This document shows, piece by piece, positions 38,786-47,995 of a stretch of DNA of 64,000 nt. The notes beneath the pieces were generated by a model. That model had not been told where the DNA came from. It searched no databases and saw only the letters and a list, made by a program, of their open reading frames with translations. The position numbers and the translations under genes were made by a program. Origin of the DNA: Qipengyuania aquimaris (lineage in GTDB: Bacteria; Pseudomonadota; Alphaproteobacteria; Sphingomonadales; Sphingomonadaceae); assembly GCF_009827445.1 (NCBI RefSeq), contig NZ_WTYI01000001.1, positions 1,516,381-1,580,380 of the forward strand. Direction: 5' to 3'. The stretch's first letter is position 1. Each line of letters opens with the position of its first letter.

Positions 38786-39801
38786 GCAGTCGCCTCTGCA
38801 ATCGCCAGCAAGGCGTCCCGCTTGGCGAGCAATTCTTCGGTGTCCGCACTGTCGCACGGCTCGCCCATCATTGCGTGCACCCGGTCCAACCGCGCTGCCG
38901 TTGCCCCGGACATGCTACCCAGACGTTCGGCGATGGCGAGTTGGTCGTCCATTTTCGCCCAGCAATTCAGCGCAATATCGCAGCCCGCTGCCAAGGCTTT
39001 CTCGCAACGCTCGGGAATGCTCCCGTCGAGCGCCTGCATGTCGATATCGTCGGTCAGCAGGAGCCCGTCGAAACCGATGCGGCCCCGGATGACGTTTTCG
39101 ATCACCGTCGGGGAAAGCGTCGCGGGACGCTCCTCGTCCCACGCGGTAAACACGATATGCGCGCTCATCCCGAGAGGGTGCGCGGAAAGGGTGCGAAACG
39201 GTTCGATGTCCGTTTCCAGTTCCGCGTCGCTCGCCTCTACGCGGGGAAGCGTCTTGTGGCTGTCGACGGTTGCGCGGCCGTGACCCGGCATGTGCTTGAG
39301 ACAGCCAACCACACCTGCATGGCTCATCCCGTCGAGCACGGCCCGACCGAGCGCCGCGACCTGCATCGGCTCGCTGCCCAGCGAACGGTCACCGATCACG
39401 TTATCCGTTTCGGGCCGACGCACGTCGAAAGGCGCGTGATAATCGACACTTACGCCGACCAGTGCCAGTTCGCGGGCCATCGCCTCGGCATTCACCCGTG
39501 CCGCTTCGATCGCGCTGGCAGGAGCGATTTCGAACAAGCGCGCAAACGCCTCTCCCGCAGGGTACTTCGGCCATTCCGGCGGTTTCATCCGTACGACGCG
39601 GCCGCCTTCCTGGTCGATCGAGACGATCAGCCGGTCACGGCCGTGGATACTGCGCAAATCATCCGTAAGTGCCCGCATTTGCTCGCGATTTTCGCAGTTG
39701 CGAGCAAACAGGATGTAGCCTGCCGGATCGGCGTCCTTGAAGAAGGCGCGTTCGTCGGCCGTCAGTTCGAGGCCGGAAATGCCGAAGATAGCGGGCAACA
39801 T
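38782..39801 (-). CDS. nagZ: Beta-N-acetylhexosaminidase NagZ (GH3)
   Basis: Cytoplasmic enzyme that cleaves GlcNAc-anhydroMurNAc peptides during peptidoglycan recycling. The 339-residue protein carries the GH3 NagZ motif KHMPGHGRATVDSH, whose Asp-His pair is the acid/base, and the nucleophile Asp is in LLLTDDIDM. An ATG at 39801 matches the family start (LPAIFGISG); a TTG 36 bases upstream opens a longer frame but has no conserved sequence. It is cotranscribed with scpA and follows the SPOR gene on the same strand. Confidence 0.95.
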   Translation of the reverse strand: MLPAIFGISGLELTADERAFFKDADPAGYILFARNCENREQMRALTDDLRSIHGRDRLIVSIDQEGGRVVRMKPPEWPKYPAGEAFARLFEIAPASAIEAARVNAEAMARELALVGVSVDYHAPFDVRRPETDNVIGDRSLGSEPMQVAALGRAVLDGMSHAGVVGCLKHMPGHGRATVDSHKTLPRVEASDAELETDIEPFRTLSAHPLGMSAHIVFTAWDEERPATLSPTVIENVIRGRIGFDGLLLTDDIDMQALDGSIPERCEKALAAGCDIALNCWAKMDDQLAIAERLGSMSGATAARLDRVHAMMGEPCDSADTEELLAKRDALLAIAEATA

Positions 39802-39882
39802 AGGCGTAAAAATGCGCTTCTTCCCGCCTAGTGGCAAGCGGCTAAGGGGCAGGAGGTGTGGAAATAGCGCCGCGCGGGCGGC

Positions 39883-40590
39883 TTATTTCACGAAACAGGG
39901 CAATCCGTCGGTTTTCAGCGCGTTGCACAGACGATTGGCCGACGCGCGGTCACCGGCGACCGCCTGGAGCCTGTAGACCGTGCCGATATCGACCTTCGCC
40001 TCTACAACCCGGTGGCGCACGCCGTTCAACGCTTCGGTCTGGCGCATCAGCCTTGCCCAGGCATCCTGCGCATCCGCACGCGTCGGGAACGCGCCCACTT
40101 GCACCGCAACGCCGGATAGGGCCGGCTCCGGAGACGTAGAGGAAGTATCCGCTGGCGTAGCACCATCATCGTTTAGCGTAGTCGCGATAGAGGGCCCGGC
40201 AGCAGATGGAGCCGGATCGTCGGCCAAGCGACCTTCGCGCGTCTGGCCTTCGCCGACAGCGAAACTGGTATCGCCAGTTCCGGCATAGGTCTTGCCGCCG
40301 GGATTCTCCGGGCGCGACTTGTAGGGTTCGTCCGGCGCCGCGATCAGGCTGCCATCCGCCGGCGGTTCGTCGGCATGGCTGCCAAGGAAGTACCAGGCAA
40401 GGCCGAGGAACGAGCCGACCAGCAGGATCGCGAGCACGCCCAGCAGCACGATGCGCGAGGTGGCAAAGCCGGTATCGCCATCGTCGTCGTCATCCGCTTC
40501 GAGCCAGGGCAACCGCTCGTCGTCTTCGAGCAGTTCGAGGTTCTCGCCCTCTTCCCAGTCTTCGTCCCGGTCGTATTCGCCGCCCGCCAT
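39883..40590 (-). CDS. SPOR-domain inner-membrane protein
   Basis: 235-residue bitopic protein expected to bind denuded septal peptidoglycan. An acidic cytoplasmic N-terminus of about 45 residues precedes one membrane helix at about 48-68. A disordered Pro/Ser/Thr linker follows, and a C-terminal SPOR domain (SGVAVQVGAFPTRADAQDAWARL to the end) completes it. The ATG at 40590 has GGAG eight bases upstream, which favours it over a GTG two codons earlier that overlaps the argS stop. It lies three bases after argS and before nagZ, giving a cell-wall-biased operon. Confidence 0.88.
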   Translation of the reverse strand: MAGGEYDRDEDWEEGENLELLEDDERLPWLEADDDDDGDTGFATSRIVLLGVLAILLVGSFLGLAWYFLGSHADEPPADGSLIAAPDEPYKSRPENPGGKTYAGTGDTSFAVGEGQTREGRLADDPAPSAAGPSIATTLNDDGATPADTSSTSPEPALSGVAVQVGAFPTRADAQDAWARLMRQTEALNGVRHRVVEAKVDIGTVYRLQAVAGDRASANRLCNALKTDGLPCFVK

Positions 40591-40592
40591 GC

Positions 40593-42332
40593 TCACATCT
40601 CCTCGACCGCTTCGACCCCCAGGATACCGAGGCCGTTGCGGATCACCTGTCCGACCTGCGACGCCACGAACAGGCGTGCGCCGGTCAGTTCGGGATCGTC
40701 TTCCTGGATGATCCGCTTTGCCGGATCGTCGTTACCCGCATTCCAGTAGCTGTGGAAGGAGGCGGCAAGATCGCCGAGGAAGAAGGCGATACGATGCGGT
40801 TCGCGGGCGCGGGCTGCGGCCTCGACGATACGCGGGAATTGCGCAGCTTCGCGTACCAGCGCGAATTCGCCCTCGCCCAGGCGGTCGAGATGGGCATCGC
40901 TCGGCTCGACACCCGCCTTGCGCAAGGTCGAACGGATACGCGCATGGGCGTACTGCAAGTAGAAAACAGGATTATCCTTGGAGGCTTCCACCACCTTGGC
41001 AAAGTCGAATTCCATCTGCGCTTCGGGCTTGCGGGTCAGCATGGTGAAACGCACCACGTCCTTGCCGACTTCTTCGACCATGTCGGCGATGGTGATGAAA
41101 TTGCCCGAGCGCTTGGACATCTTCACCGGCTCGCCGTCGCGCATCAGATTGACCATCTGCACCAGCTTGACGTCGAAGGGCACATCGCGGTCGGCACCCT
41201 GCGTCAGCGCGGCGACGGCCGCCTTGATCCGCTTTACCGTACCGGCGTGGTCCGCACCCCAGATGTCGATCAGGGCATCGGCCTTCTCGGCCTTCTGGAA
41301 GTGGTATGCGAGGTCGGCCCCGAAATAGGTCCACGAGCCGTCCGACTTCTTGATCGGGCGATCCTGGTCGTCCCCGAACTGGGTCGAGCGGAACAGCGGC
41401 AGTTCCACCGGCTCCCAGTCTTCGGGCGGCGCCTTGCCCTTGGGCGCTTCGAGCACGCCGTCATAGACATAGCCGTGTTCGCGCAGCCACTTCTCTGCCT
41501 CTTCCGGCTTACCCGCTACCTGCAATTCGGCTTCGGAGGCGAAGATATCGTGGTTGATACCGAGCAGCGCGAGGTCGGCGCGGATCATGTCCATCATCGC
41601 GGCGACCGCCTGCTTCTTGAAGATCTGCAACCACTCGGCTTCGGGGGCGGAGGCGTATTTATCGCCGAATTCCGCCGCCAGGGTTTTGCCGACCGGCTTC
41701 AGATAGTCGCCGGGATAGAGGCCTTCGGGAATCTCGCCGATGTCTTCGCCCAGCGCTTCGCGATAACGCAGGTGCGCCGAACGCGCGAGCGTATCGACCT
41801 GGCCGCCGGCATCGTTGACGTAGTATTCGCGCGTGACGCCGTGGCCGGAAAATTCCAGCAATCCGGCCAGCGCATCGCCCACCACCGCACCGCGGCAATG
41901 GCCCATGTGCATGGGTCCGGTCGGATTGGCCGAGACATACTCCACATTGACCGTGCGCGCGCCGCCCATGACCGAGCGTCCGTAATCCGGACCAAGGGCC
42001 GCAATCGCTTCGAGCTCGCGCAGCCACGCGGTGTCGGCAAGGCGCATATTGATGAAGCCCGGTCCGGCAATGCTCGCCTCGGTAATGTCGGGCTCGCGGC
42101 CGAGATGCTCGATAATGAGTTCTGCCAGCGCGCGCGGATTGGTCTTGGCCTGCTTGGCCAGCACCATGGCGGCATTGGTCGACAGATCGCCGTGCGAGGG
42201 ATCGCGCGGCGGTTCGACCGTTACGTTTGCCCGGTTTGCGTCTGCGGGAAGGTGCCCTTCCATCTCGAGCGCATTGAGAACGGCGTCGATTTTCGCCGCG
42301 AACGAGGCGTGGAGTGTCTGCATGTCAGCCAT
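40593..42332 (-). CDS. argS: Arginyl-tRNA synthetase
   Basis: Class I synthetase of 579 residues, charging tRNA-Arg. The HIGH signature is SANPTGPMHMGH and the KMSKS signature is KMSKRSGNF; the N-terminal Add1 domain and the C-terminal anticodon domain (DALRP, ending LGILGVEAVEEM) are present. The ATG at 42332 is the family start. Its message probably extends into the SPOR gene, since the two are separated by two bases. An antisense frame of 750 codons over this gene is a shadow. Confidence 0.96.
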   Translation of the reverse strand: MADMQTLHASFAAKIDAVLNALEMEGHLPADANRANVTVEPPRDPSHGDLSTNAAMVLAKQAKTNPRALAELIIEHLGREPDITEASIAGPGFINMRLADTAWLRELEAIAALGPDYGRSVMGGARTVNVEYVSANPTGPMHMGHCRGAVVGDALAGLLEFSGHGVTREYYVNDAGGQVDTLARSAHLRYREALGEDIGEIPEGLYPGDYLKPVGKTLAAEFGDKYASAPEAEWLQIFKKQAVAAMMDMIRADLALLGINHDIFASEAELQVAGKPEEAEKWLREHGYVYDGVLEAPKGKAPPEDWEPVELPLFRSTQFGDDQDRPIKKSDGSWTYFGADLAYHFQKAEKADALIDIWGADHAGTVKRIKAAVAALTQGADRDVPFDVKLVQMVNLMRDGEPVKMSKRSGNFITIADMVEEVGKDVVRFTMLTRKPEAQMEFDFAKVVEASKDNPVFYLQYAHARIRSTLRKAGVEPSDAHLDRLGEGEFALVREAAQFPRIVEAAARAREPHRIAFFLGDLAASFHSYWNAGNDDPAKRIIQEDDPELTGARLFVASQVGQVIRNGLGILGVEAVEEM

Positions 42333-42420
42333 GTCCGCGCGCCTAGACGAATCGGGCGAAATGGCAAGATGCGAGGGCGCTATCGCCCCCGGATCATGCC
42401 CCCTCGATCGCGTTCAGGGA

Positions 42421-43074
42421 TCAGCGCGTGGCGTTGTAGCCCAACTGTTCCTGCGTGAGCTGGAAACCGACCAGCAGTTCGAAGGTCGCGCGCTGGACGG
42501 CGGCCCGCACTTCGGGATCGGCCAGCGGGTCGAGCGCGGCATCGGGATCGCCGGCACGGCGCTTGCGCGTGATGCGTTCGCGAATGTCGGCGGGCAGCGT
42601 TGCTTCCGCGCGATTGACGAATGCGGCGGCCTTGCCGGTCGCGCTGGCGCGTTCCTGGCCGTCCGCGAAGGTCAGCGTGACGGTGCCGACACGCTTGGAA
42701 ATGACGGCGCTACCGCCGCGCAGGACCGTCGAGAAATAGGGGAGTTCCACCGTCCGTGCGCCCTGCACGTTCGTGCGGCGCGCCACGACATCGAAGCTGG
42801 CTTCGGAATAGACCTGTTCGCCCTGCTCGTTACAGGTCGAGTTGAGGTTCGTGATCGCCGCGGTCACATCCAAATCGGCAAGCGTGCGGGAATCGGTGCT
42901 GCGAAACAGCGTTACGTCGCCTGTATAATCGGGAATGCCGACTGCCGGACAGGCGGTCCTGACCGCCGTGATACCGACCGCGTTACCGGCCACGACCAAT
43001 TGCCCGTCGCTCTTGCATCCGGCGAGTGCGAGACCCATTCCAAGAGCAGTAAGGAGGCGAAAGCGGTTCATCAT
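42421..43074 (-). CDS. Putative lipoprotein, function unknown
   Basis: A 217-residue predicted lipoprotein. The signal MMNRFRLLTALGMGLALAGC ends in a lipobox (LAGC, Cys20). The mature part contains repeated beta-strand patterns and conserved-looking DVTLFRSTDSRTLADLDVTAAI and VELPYFSTVLRGGSAVISK, but I do not recognise a family. The C-terminal part is helical (ADIRERITRKRRAGDPDAALDPLADPEVRAAVQRATFE). ATG at 43074 has GAGGA upstream at about 11 bases; another ATG at 43092 cannot be excluded. It is divergent from ispH. Confidence 0.78.
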   Translation of the reverse strand: MMNRFRLLTALGMGLALAGCKSDGQLVVAGNAVGITAVRTACPAVGIPDYTGDVTLFRSTDSRTLADLDVTAAITNLNSTCNEQGEQVYSEASFDVVARRTNVQGARTVELPYFSTVLRGGSAVISKRVGTVTLTFADGQERASATGKAAAFVNRAEATLPADIRERITRKRRAGDPDAALDPLADPEVRAAVQRATFELLVGFQLTQEQLGYNATR

Positions 43075-43167
43075 GTCGGCGGCATTCCTCATGTGTTCGT
43101 ATTCAATGACCCTGCCGGGGCGTGCGTGCCCTAGCTTGGCACGATGCAAAGCGCTAGAGGGGCGCGC

Positions 43168-44145
43168 ATGAACGCCCCCTTTCCATCCACCGCTTCGGGA
43201 AACGACCCGCGACTGCCGCTCAAATTGCTGATCGCCGCACCGCGCGGTTTCTGCGCCGGAGTCGACCGAGCCATCGAAATCGTCGAGCGCGCGCTCCAGA
43301 AATACGGCGCACCGGTCTACGTGCGTCACGAGATCGTCCACAATCGCTATGTCGTGGACAGTCTGAAAGCAAAGGGCGCGATCTTCGTGGAAGAACTCGA
43401 CGAAGTGCCGGACGACGCGCCGGTGGTCTTTTCCGCCCACGGCGTGCCTAAATCGGTGCCCGCAGAGGCCGAGCGCCGCAAGCTGCTCTACGTCGATGCC
43501 ACCTGCCCACTGGTCAGCAAGGTCCACCGCCAGGCGGAACGCCAGATCGAAAAGGGCCAGCACATCCTCTTCATCGGCCACGAAGGCCATCCCGAAGTTA
43601 TCGGCACGATGGGCCAGGTGCCGGACGGCCGGATCACCCTGGTCGAATCCGTCGAGGATGTGGCGACACTGCCTTTCACGCAGGACGACGACTTATCCTT
43701 CCTCACGCAAACGACGCTGTCGGTCGACGATACGCGCGAGATCGTCGAGGCGCTGCAGGCGAAATACCCGAAGATCGTAGCGCCCAAGGCTGAGGACATT
43801 TGCTATGCCACCAGCAACAGGCAGGCTGCGGTGAAGGATATCGCCAGCGGCTGCGACCTCGTTCTGGTCATCGGTGCGCCGAACTCCTCCAACTCGTTGC
43901 GCCTCGTCGAAGTCGCCCAACGGATGGGCACGGATGCACGATTGATCCAGCGCGCCAGCGAGATCGAACCCGAATGGCTCGAAGGCGTCGGCACGCTCGG
44001 CCTCACAGCAGGGGCATCGGCGCCCGAAAAACTGGTGCGCGAAGTCGTCGACCGGCTTTCGGACTGGCGCGTCGTAACCGAAGAAATCATCACGACCACC
44101 GAAGAGAACATGATCTTCAAGTTGCCTCGCCAGCTAATGGATTGA
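43168..44145 (+). CDS. ispH: 4-hydroxy-3-methylbut-2-enyl diphosphate reductase IspH
   Basis: Fe-S enzyme that makes IPP and DMAPP in the last step of the MEP isoprenoid pathway. The 325-residue protein has the three cluster cysteines: Cys29 ([11 protein letters not shown]), Cys113 (ATCPLV) and Cys212 (ICYATSNRQ). [11 protein letters not shown] and AGASAPE substrate motifs are present. The ATG at 43168 has AGAGGGG in front; an upstream ATG at 43144 opens the same frame without an RBS. thrB and rnhA follow on the same strand. Confidence 0.96.
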   Translation: MNAPFPSTASGNDPRLPLKLLIAAPRGFCAGVDRAIEIVERALQKYGAPVYVRHEIVHNRYVVDSLKAKGAIFVEELDEVPDDAPVVFSAHGVPKSVPAEAERRKLLYVDATCPLVSKVHRQAERQIEKGQHILFIGHEGHPEVIGTMGQVPDGRITLVESVEDVATLPFTQDDDLSFLTQTTLSVDDTREIVEALQAKYPKIVAPKAEDICYATSNRQAAVKDIASGCDLVLVIGAPNSSNSLRLVEVAQRMGTDARLIQRASEIEPEWLEGVGTLGLTAGASAPEKLVREVVDRLSDWRVVTEEIITTTEENMIFKLPRQLMD

Positions 44146-44158
44146 TCGGGCCGATAGC

Positions 44159-45115
44159 TTGGCCGTTTACACCCATCTCGGTGCCGAAGACCTGGCGGAA
44201 CTGATCGCGCATTACAATGTGGGCGAACTGATTTCTGCCAAGGGCATCGCGGAAGGCGTGTCGAATTCCAACTGGTTGATCGAGACGACCGGCGGGCGCT
44301 ACATCCTGACCATGTACGAACGGCGGATCGACACGGGAGAACTGCCTTTCTTCCTCGGCCTGCTCGACCATCTGGCGGAGCGTGATTGTCCGGTGCCCGC
44401 GACCATCCACGATCGGTCGGGCGCGGCGTTCCGCACTGTCGATGGCAAGGCGGTCGCGCTGATCGAATTCCTGCCCGGCGTCTCTCCCAACCAGCCGACT
44501 GCAGCGCAGGCGAAGGCTGTCGGAAAGGCGCTCGCCGAACTGCACATCGCGGCGCAGGATTATGCCCTTTCGCGCGAAAACGACCTTGCGCCGCAGGGCA
44601 CGCTCGCCATGCTCGAAGCCCTGAACGCCGATGCGCTGGCAGGTATCGACCCTGCGCTACCCGCGACGGTCCACAGGGGGCGTGCGGTCGTGTCCGCATG
44701 GCCCGACGACCTGCCTTCCTCGATCATCCATTCCGATCTCTTCCCCGACAATGTCCTGATGCTCGGTGACGCCGTGTCGGGGATGATCGACTTCTATTTC
44801 GCGTGTCACGGCGCAATGGCGTACGATCTTGCCGTGACCCACGCCGCCTGGTCGTTCGACGGGACGGGAGCCAAGTACGATCCGGCAATCGGCAATGCCC
44901 TGATCGACGGATATTGCGCTGTCCGCCCGCTCGGCGATGACGAGCGCGCGGCCATGCCATTGCTCGCCCAGGCCGCCTGCCTGCGCTTCGTCGCCAGCCG
45001 CGCAGAGGACTGGATCGAGACGCCTGCGGACGCGCTGGTCACGCGCAAGAATCCGATGGATTTCGTGCGCCGGTGGGATTTCTACGCTGAAAACGGCACC
45101 GCGCTCTTCGCCTGA
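44159..45115 (+). CDS. thrB: Homoserine kinase ThrB (APH-fold type)
   Basis: Phosphorylates homoserine for threonine synthesis. The 318-residue protein is the aminoglycoside-phosphotransferase-fold kinase, not the GHMP form. GVSNSNWLI is the ATP loop, and IIHSDLFPDNVLM followed by GMIDFYFA is the catalytic HxDxxxxN...D pair. Translation probably starts at TTG 44159: it gives AVYTHL, the conserved family N-terminus, and no ATG fits. It begins 13 bases after ispH and ends 27 bases before rnhA, so the three are likely one operon. Confidence 0.92.
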   Translation: MAVYTHLGAEDLAELIAHYNVGELISAKGIAEGVSNSNWLIETTGGRYILTMYERRIDTGELPFFLGLLDHLAERDCPVPATIHDRSGAAFRTVDGKAVALIEFLPGVSPNQPTAAQAKAVGKALAELHIAAQDYALSRENDLAPQGTLAMLEALNADALAGIDPALPATVHRGRAVVSAWPDDLPSSIIHSDLFPDNVLMLGDAVSGMIDFYFACHGAMAYDLAVTHAAWSFDGTGAKYDPAIGNALIDGYCAVRPLGDDERAAMPLLAQAACLRFVASRAEDWIETPADALVTRKNPMDFVRRWDFYAENGTALFA

Positions 45116-45142
45116 GGGGTTTAGCACGCTAGGGCCGCGCCG

Positions 45143-45589
45143 ATGAAACAGATCGAACTCTTCACCGATGGATCCTGCAAGGGCAATCCCGGCCCCGGCG
45201 GCTGGGGCGCATTGCTGCGCATGGGGCGGCACGAAAAGGAATTGTCCGGCAGCGATCCGGAAACGACCAACAATCGCATGGAAATGACAGCCGTGATCCG
45301 CGGCCTGTCGGCGCTGATCGAGCCGTGCCAGGTCGATATCTATACCGACAGCAAATACGTGATCGACGGGATCACGAAGTGGGTACACGGCTGGAAGAAG
45401 CGCGGCTGGGTCAATGCCAGCAAGAAGCCGGTCAAGAATGCGGAACTATGGCACGACCTGATCGAAGCGACCGCGCGGCACCAGATCGAATGGCACTGGG
45501 TCAAAGGCCATTCGGGTCACCCGGAAAACGAGCGGGTGGATACCCTCGCCAACCAGGCCGCGGATCGCGCGCTCGTCGGCGAGGGCTGA
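45143..45589 (+). CDS. rnhA: Ribonuclease HI
   Basis: Endonuclease that cuts RNA in RNA-DNA hybrids. The 148-residue protein has the full DEDD active site: Asp9 (FTDGSC), Glu47 (NRMEMTA), Asp69 (YTDSKY) and Asp133 (ERVDTLAN), with His123 on the flexible loop. The length is normal. It ends three bases before the stop of the convergent small DUF1508 gene. Confidence 0.96.
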   Translation: MKQIELFTDGSCKGNPGPGGWGALLRMGRHEKELSGSDPETTNNRMEMTAVIRGLSALIEPCQVDIYTDSKYVIDGITKWVHGWKKRGWVNASKKPVKNAELWHDLIEATARHQIEWHWVKGHSGHPENERVDTLANQAADRALVGEG

Positions 45590-45592
45590 ATA

Positions 45593-45769
45593 TCAGGAGT
45601 TGTCGACGGTTTCCGCGCCGGGGCCGTTCTTCTGGATCGAAGCGATGGCGTTCTTGGCGCTGTCCTTCGAGCTGTAGCCTTCGGTCGAGAACATCACTTC
45701 CGAATTGTACTTGAACCGCACGCGGTATTCGCCAGCCTTGTCCTTATAGATTTCGAAATGATGTCCCAT
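45593..45769 (-). CDS. DUF1508 (YegP-like) small protein
   Basis: A 58-residue protein of the YegP/DUF1508 family. It opens FEIYKDKAGEYRVRFKYNS and carries the repeat-like SEGYSSKDSAKNAI-type segment (here STEGYSSKDSAKNAIASI, about 28-45). The domain usually occurs singly or twice; this is the single form. Function is unknown, though stress-linked expression is reported for relatives. A good RBS (AGAGGAGAG) lies ahead of the ATG. It is convergent with rnhA, with three bases between the stop codons. Confidence 0.85.
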   Translation of the reverse strand: MGHHFEIYKDKAGEYRVRFKYNSEVMFSTEGYSSKDSAKNAIASIQKNGPGAETVDNS

Positions 45770-45831
45770 CGGTATTCTCTCCTCTTACGGGTTGGATTCG
45801 TTCTGCACCCTAACAAATGTTGCAGTCTTGG

Positions 45832-46929
45832 CTAGGGGAAGCGGTCCGGAGAGTAGATCGAGGCATCGATCGCCCTCGTCATCTCGTCCCGTTCCTTGCC
45901 CAGCAGCAATTGCGAAGCCAGCCGCGCAGCCGCAGGCGAGGTCTGTATGCCGAAGCCGCCCTGCCCTGCGAACCACGCCAAGCCTTCGACCTCCGGGTCG
46001 TAGCCATATATCGGCGCGCGGTCGGGTGCGAAACTGCGCAGGCCCGCCCATTTGCGCTCCACCGCCTGGACCTTCCAGTCGACCACGCCCTGCAGCCGGT
46101 CAATCGCCTCTGCCACGGCCAATTCTTCGGGAGCAGCGTCGCAGGCGGCGCTCGGTTCTTCGTCATGCGGGCTCAGCCACACCCGCCCGCTCTCGGGCTT
46201 GAAGTAGAACTTGCCCGAGATATCCAGCACCAGCGGCTGGTCGGGCGCAGGCGCGGGATCGGTACGCAGCTGGATCACCGTTCGCCTGTAGGGCTGGATA
46301 CCCAGCGGTTTCGCCCCCGCGAGCGATGCGACCTCGTCGGCCCACGCCCCTGCCGAATTGACGAGTACCGAAGCGGCAAAGCTTCCTCCCCGGTCGGTTT
46401 CGAGCGCCCAGCTGCCATTGGTGCGCACTGCCGATGCCAATCTCGACCGGCATTCCAGCTTCACTCCGGAAGCCTTCGCCCGCGCGAGGTAATACGCATG
46501 GAGCGCCGCGACGTCGATATCCGCGCAGGCGGGTTCCCAGATCGCATCAGACCACTGTGGCCTGATCCCGGGGATCTTGTCGGCCAGGTCATCCGCACCG
46601 ATCCGTTCGATCGTCGCCCCGGTGTCCTGGAAGCGCGTCATGAAAGTGTCGAGCGCCGCCCGATCTTCCCCGCGTCCGATATAAAGCGCACCGCGCGGCG
46701 ACAGGAAGCCGTTCTCCCGCAGGTACTTTCCCGAAGCGAGCGTAAGCGGCACGATCTCCGGCCCGCCGTAGCATTCTTCCCAAAAAGCCGCCGAACGCCC
46801 GGTCGAGTGATAGCCCGGCCGGTCTTCCGCTTCGAGTATGAGTACGCTTGCCCCGCCCTCGGCGAGTTCGGCCGCAAGGCTCGCACCGGCGATGCCGGCT
46901 CCAACAACGGCGAAATCGTAAACGGTCAC
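45832..46929 (-). CDS. FAD-dependent oxidoreductase (DAO family)
   Basis: 365-residue flavoprotein of the D-amino-acid/glycine oxidase superfamily. The N-terminal dinucleotide loop is GAGIAG at 10-15, followed by LEAEDRPGYHSTGRSAA, which binds FAD. The C-terminal FAD closure AGQGGFGIQTSPAAARLAS is present, and the PSRT-like linker is RSAAFWEE. It may oxidise a D-amino acid, glycine-betaine breakdown product or hydroxyacid; sequence alone does not decide. Its start overlaps the hydrolase stop at 46926 by four bases. Confidence 0.88.
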   Translation of the reverse strand: MTVYDFAVVGAGIAGASLAAELAEGGASVLILEAEDRPGYHSTGRSAAFWEECYGGPEIVPLTLASGKYLRENGFLSPRGALYIGRGEDRAALDTFMTRFQDTGATIERIGADDLADKIPGIRPQWSDAIWEPACADIDVAALHAYYLARAKASGVKLECRSRLASAVRTNGSWALETDRGGSFAASVLVNSAGAWADEVASLAGAKPLGIQPYRRTVIQLRTDPAPAPDQPLVLDISGKFYFKPESGRVWLSPHDEEPSAACDAAPEELAVAEAIDRLQGVVDWKVQAVERKWAGLRSFAPDRAPIYGYDPEVEGLAWFAGQGGFGIQTSPAAARLASQLLLGKERDEMTRAIDASIYSPDRFP

Positions 46930-47933
46930 TGCTTTACCAGTGCAACCCTATCGAGAAACTCCGAGATGCCCGCCAAGGCCCTGTCACGCACAGCGTCGAC
47001 CTCGCGCAGGATTTCATGACGCGCCTCGTCACCGAACACCAGCACTTCGCCGCGCGGCAGGCGCTGGGCAGCGCGCACCGCGGCCTTGTGGCTGACCAGC
47101 TTGTCGTTCTCGGTCGAGAAGATGAAGACGGGGACCTGGACCTTCTCCATTGCGCCGGGCGCCTCGATAACGCGGGTCGAGGCATAGGCGCGTTCGACCC
47201 AGCCCCAGCTCCCCGGCCCCATCACGAGTTCCGGGCGATGCTCGCGCCACCACAATTCGTCTTCGTAACGATCATCGTCATGGGTCAGCAGGTCACGCCG
47301 CCTTGCAGGGACCTCGCCCGGCTTTTCGCTCCATTTCCATGCCGGACGCGTCGGGGCGCCGATTCGCGTCATCAGCTTTGCAACGCCATGCAGCATGGGC
47401 AGGGGTAGCGGGGGACCGCTCATGCCGAGCATGGGCGCGGACAGCACGACCGCGTCGGGCGATACCACCCCGTCGACCAGCGCGCGCATGACGATGTGCC
47501 CGCCCATGGAATGCGCTGCCAGCACGTGCGGTCCGGGCGTGGATTTCACCCAGTCCGACCAGAAATGTTCGAGATCGGCCACCCAGTCGGAAAAATCTTC
47601 CACGTGGCCGGTGATGGGATCATCGCCGAGGCGGCCCGAACCCGCCTGCCCGCGCCAATCAGCGGCGGTGACGCGCCAGCCGCTGCGGTGCCACCCGTCG
47701 AGCGTCTCGAGGTATTTCTCGAAGAAGTCGCCGCGCCCCGGCAGGAACAGGATCGATCCGCGCTCTCCCTTGCCCGCTCCCGGCCAGTCGATTCGGCGCA
47801 GCGTGTGACCGTCGGCTGCCTGCCACACGCTTTCGCTCGCGCTGGCGGGAATGGCGCGCCGGTCTATGGCTGCGGTATCTGTCTGCAAGTCGGCCTGGCT
47901 GATGGGTGCCTCCCGGTTCTGCGCAAAGGGCAT
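46926..47933 (-). CDS. Alpha/beta hydrolase, lysophospholipase (PldB)-like
   Basis: 335-residue serine hydrolase of the COG2267 type. SILFLPGRGDFFEKY is the oxyanion-hole HG-like segment, the nucleophile is in AAHSMGG, and the Asp/His pair lies near the end in STENDKLVSHKA and FGDEARHEIL. No signal peptide is seen. The ATG at 47933 was preferred over an upstream frame start for length. It is coupled by a four-base overlap to the DAO-type oxidoreductase and is divergent from the Tad cluster. Confidence 0.85.
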   Translation of the reverse strand: MPFAQNREAPISQADLQTDTAAIDRRAIPASASESVWQAADGHTLRRIDWPGAGKGERGSILFLPGRGDFFEKYLETLDGWHRSGWRVTAADWRGQAGSGRLGDDPITGHVEDFSDWVADLEHFWSDWVKSTPGPHVLAAHSMGGHIVMRALVDGVVSPDAVVLSAPMLGMSGPPLPLPMLHGVAKLMTRIGAPTRPAWKWSEKPGEVPARRRDLLTHDDDRYEDELWWREHRPELVMGPGSWGWVERAYASTRVIEAPGAMEKVQVPVFIFSTENDKLVSHKAAVRAAQRLPRGEVLVFGDEARHEILREVDAVRDRALAGISEFLDRVALVKQ

Positions 47934-47995
47934 GGTTACTATTTGGTAAGCATGTTTCGGTAGCACTGGCCCTCGACCTTCAGTTCGGGGACGTC

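Noticed and set aside
42374..42392. GGGCGC/GCGCCC-like hairpin downstream of the lipoprotein gene at 42421
   Set aside because: Short, with no T-run on either strand; not better than chance in GC-rich DNA.
40206..42458. 750-codon open frame antisense to argS
   Set aside because: argS has both class I signatures; the opposite frame has Arg/His/Gly-rich shadow composition.
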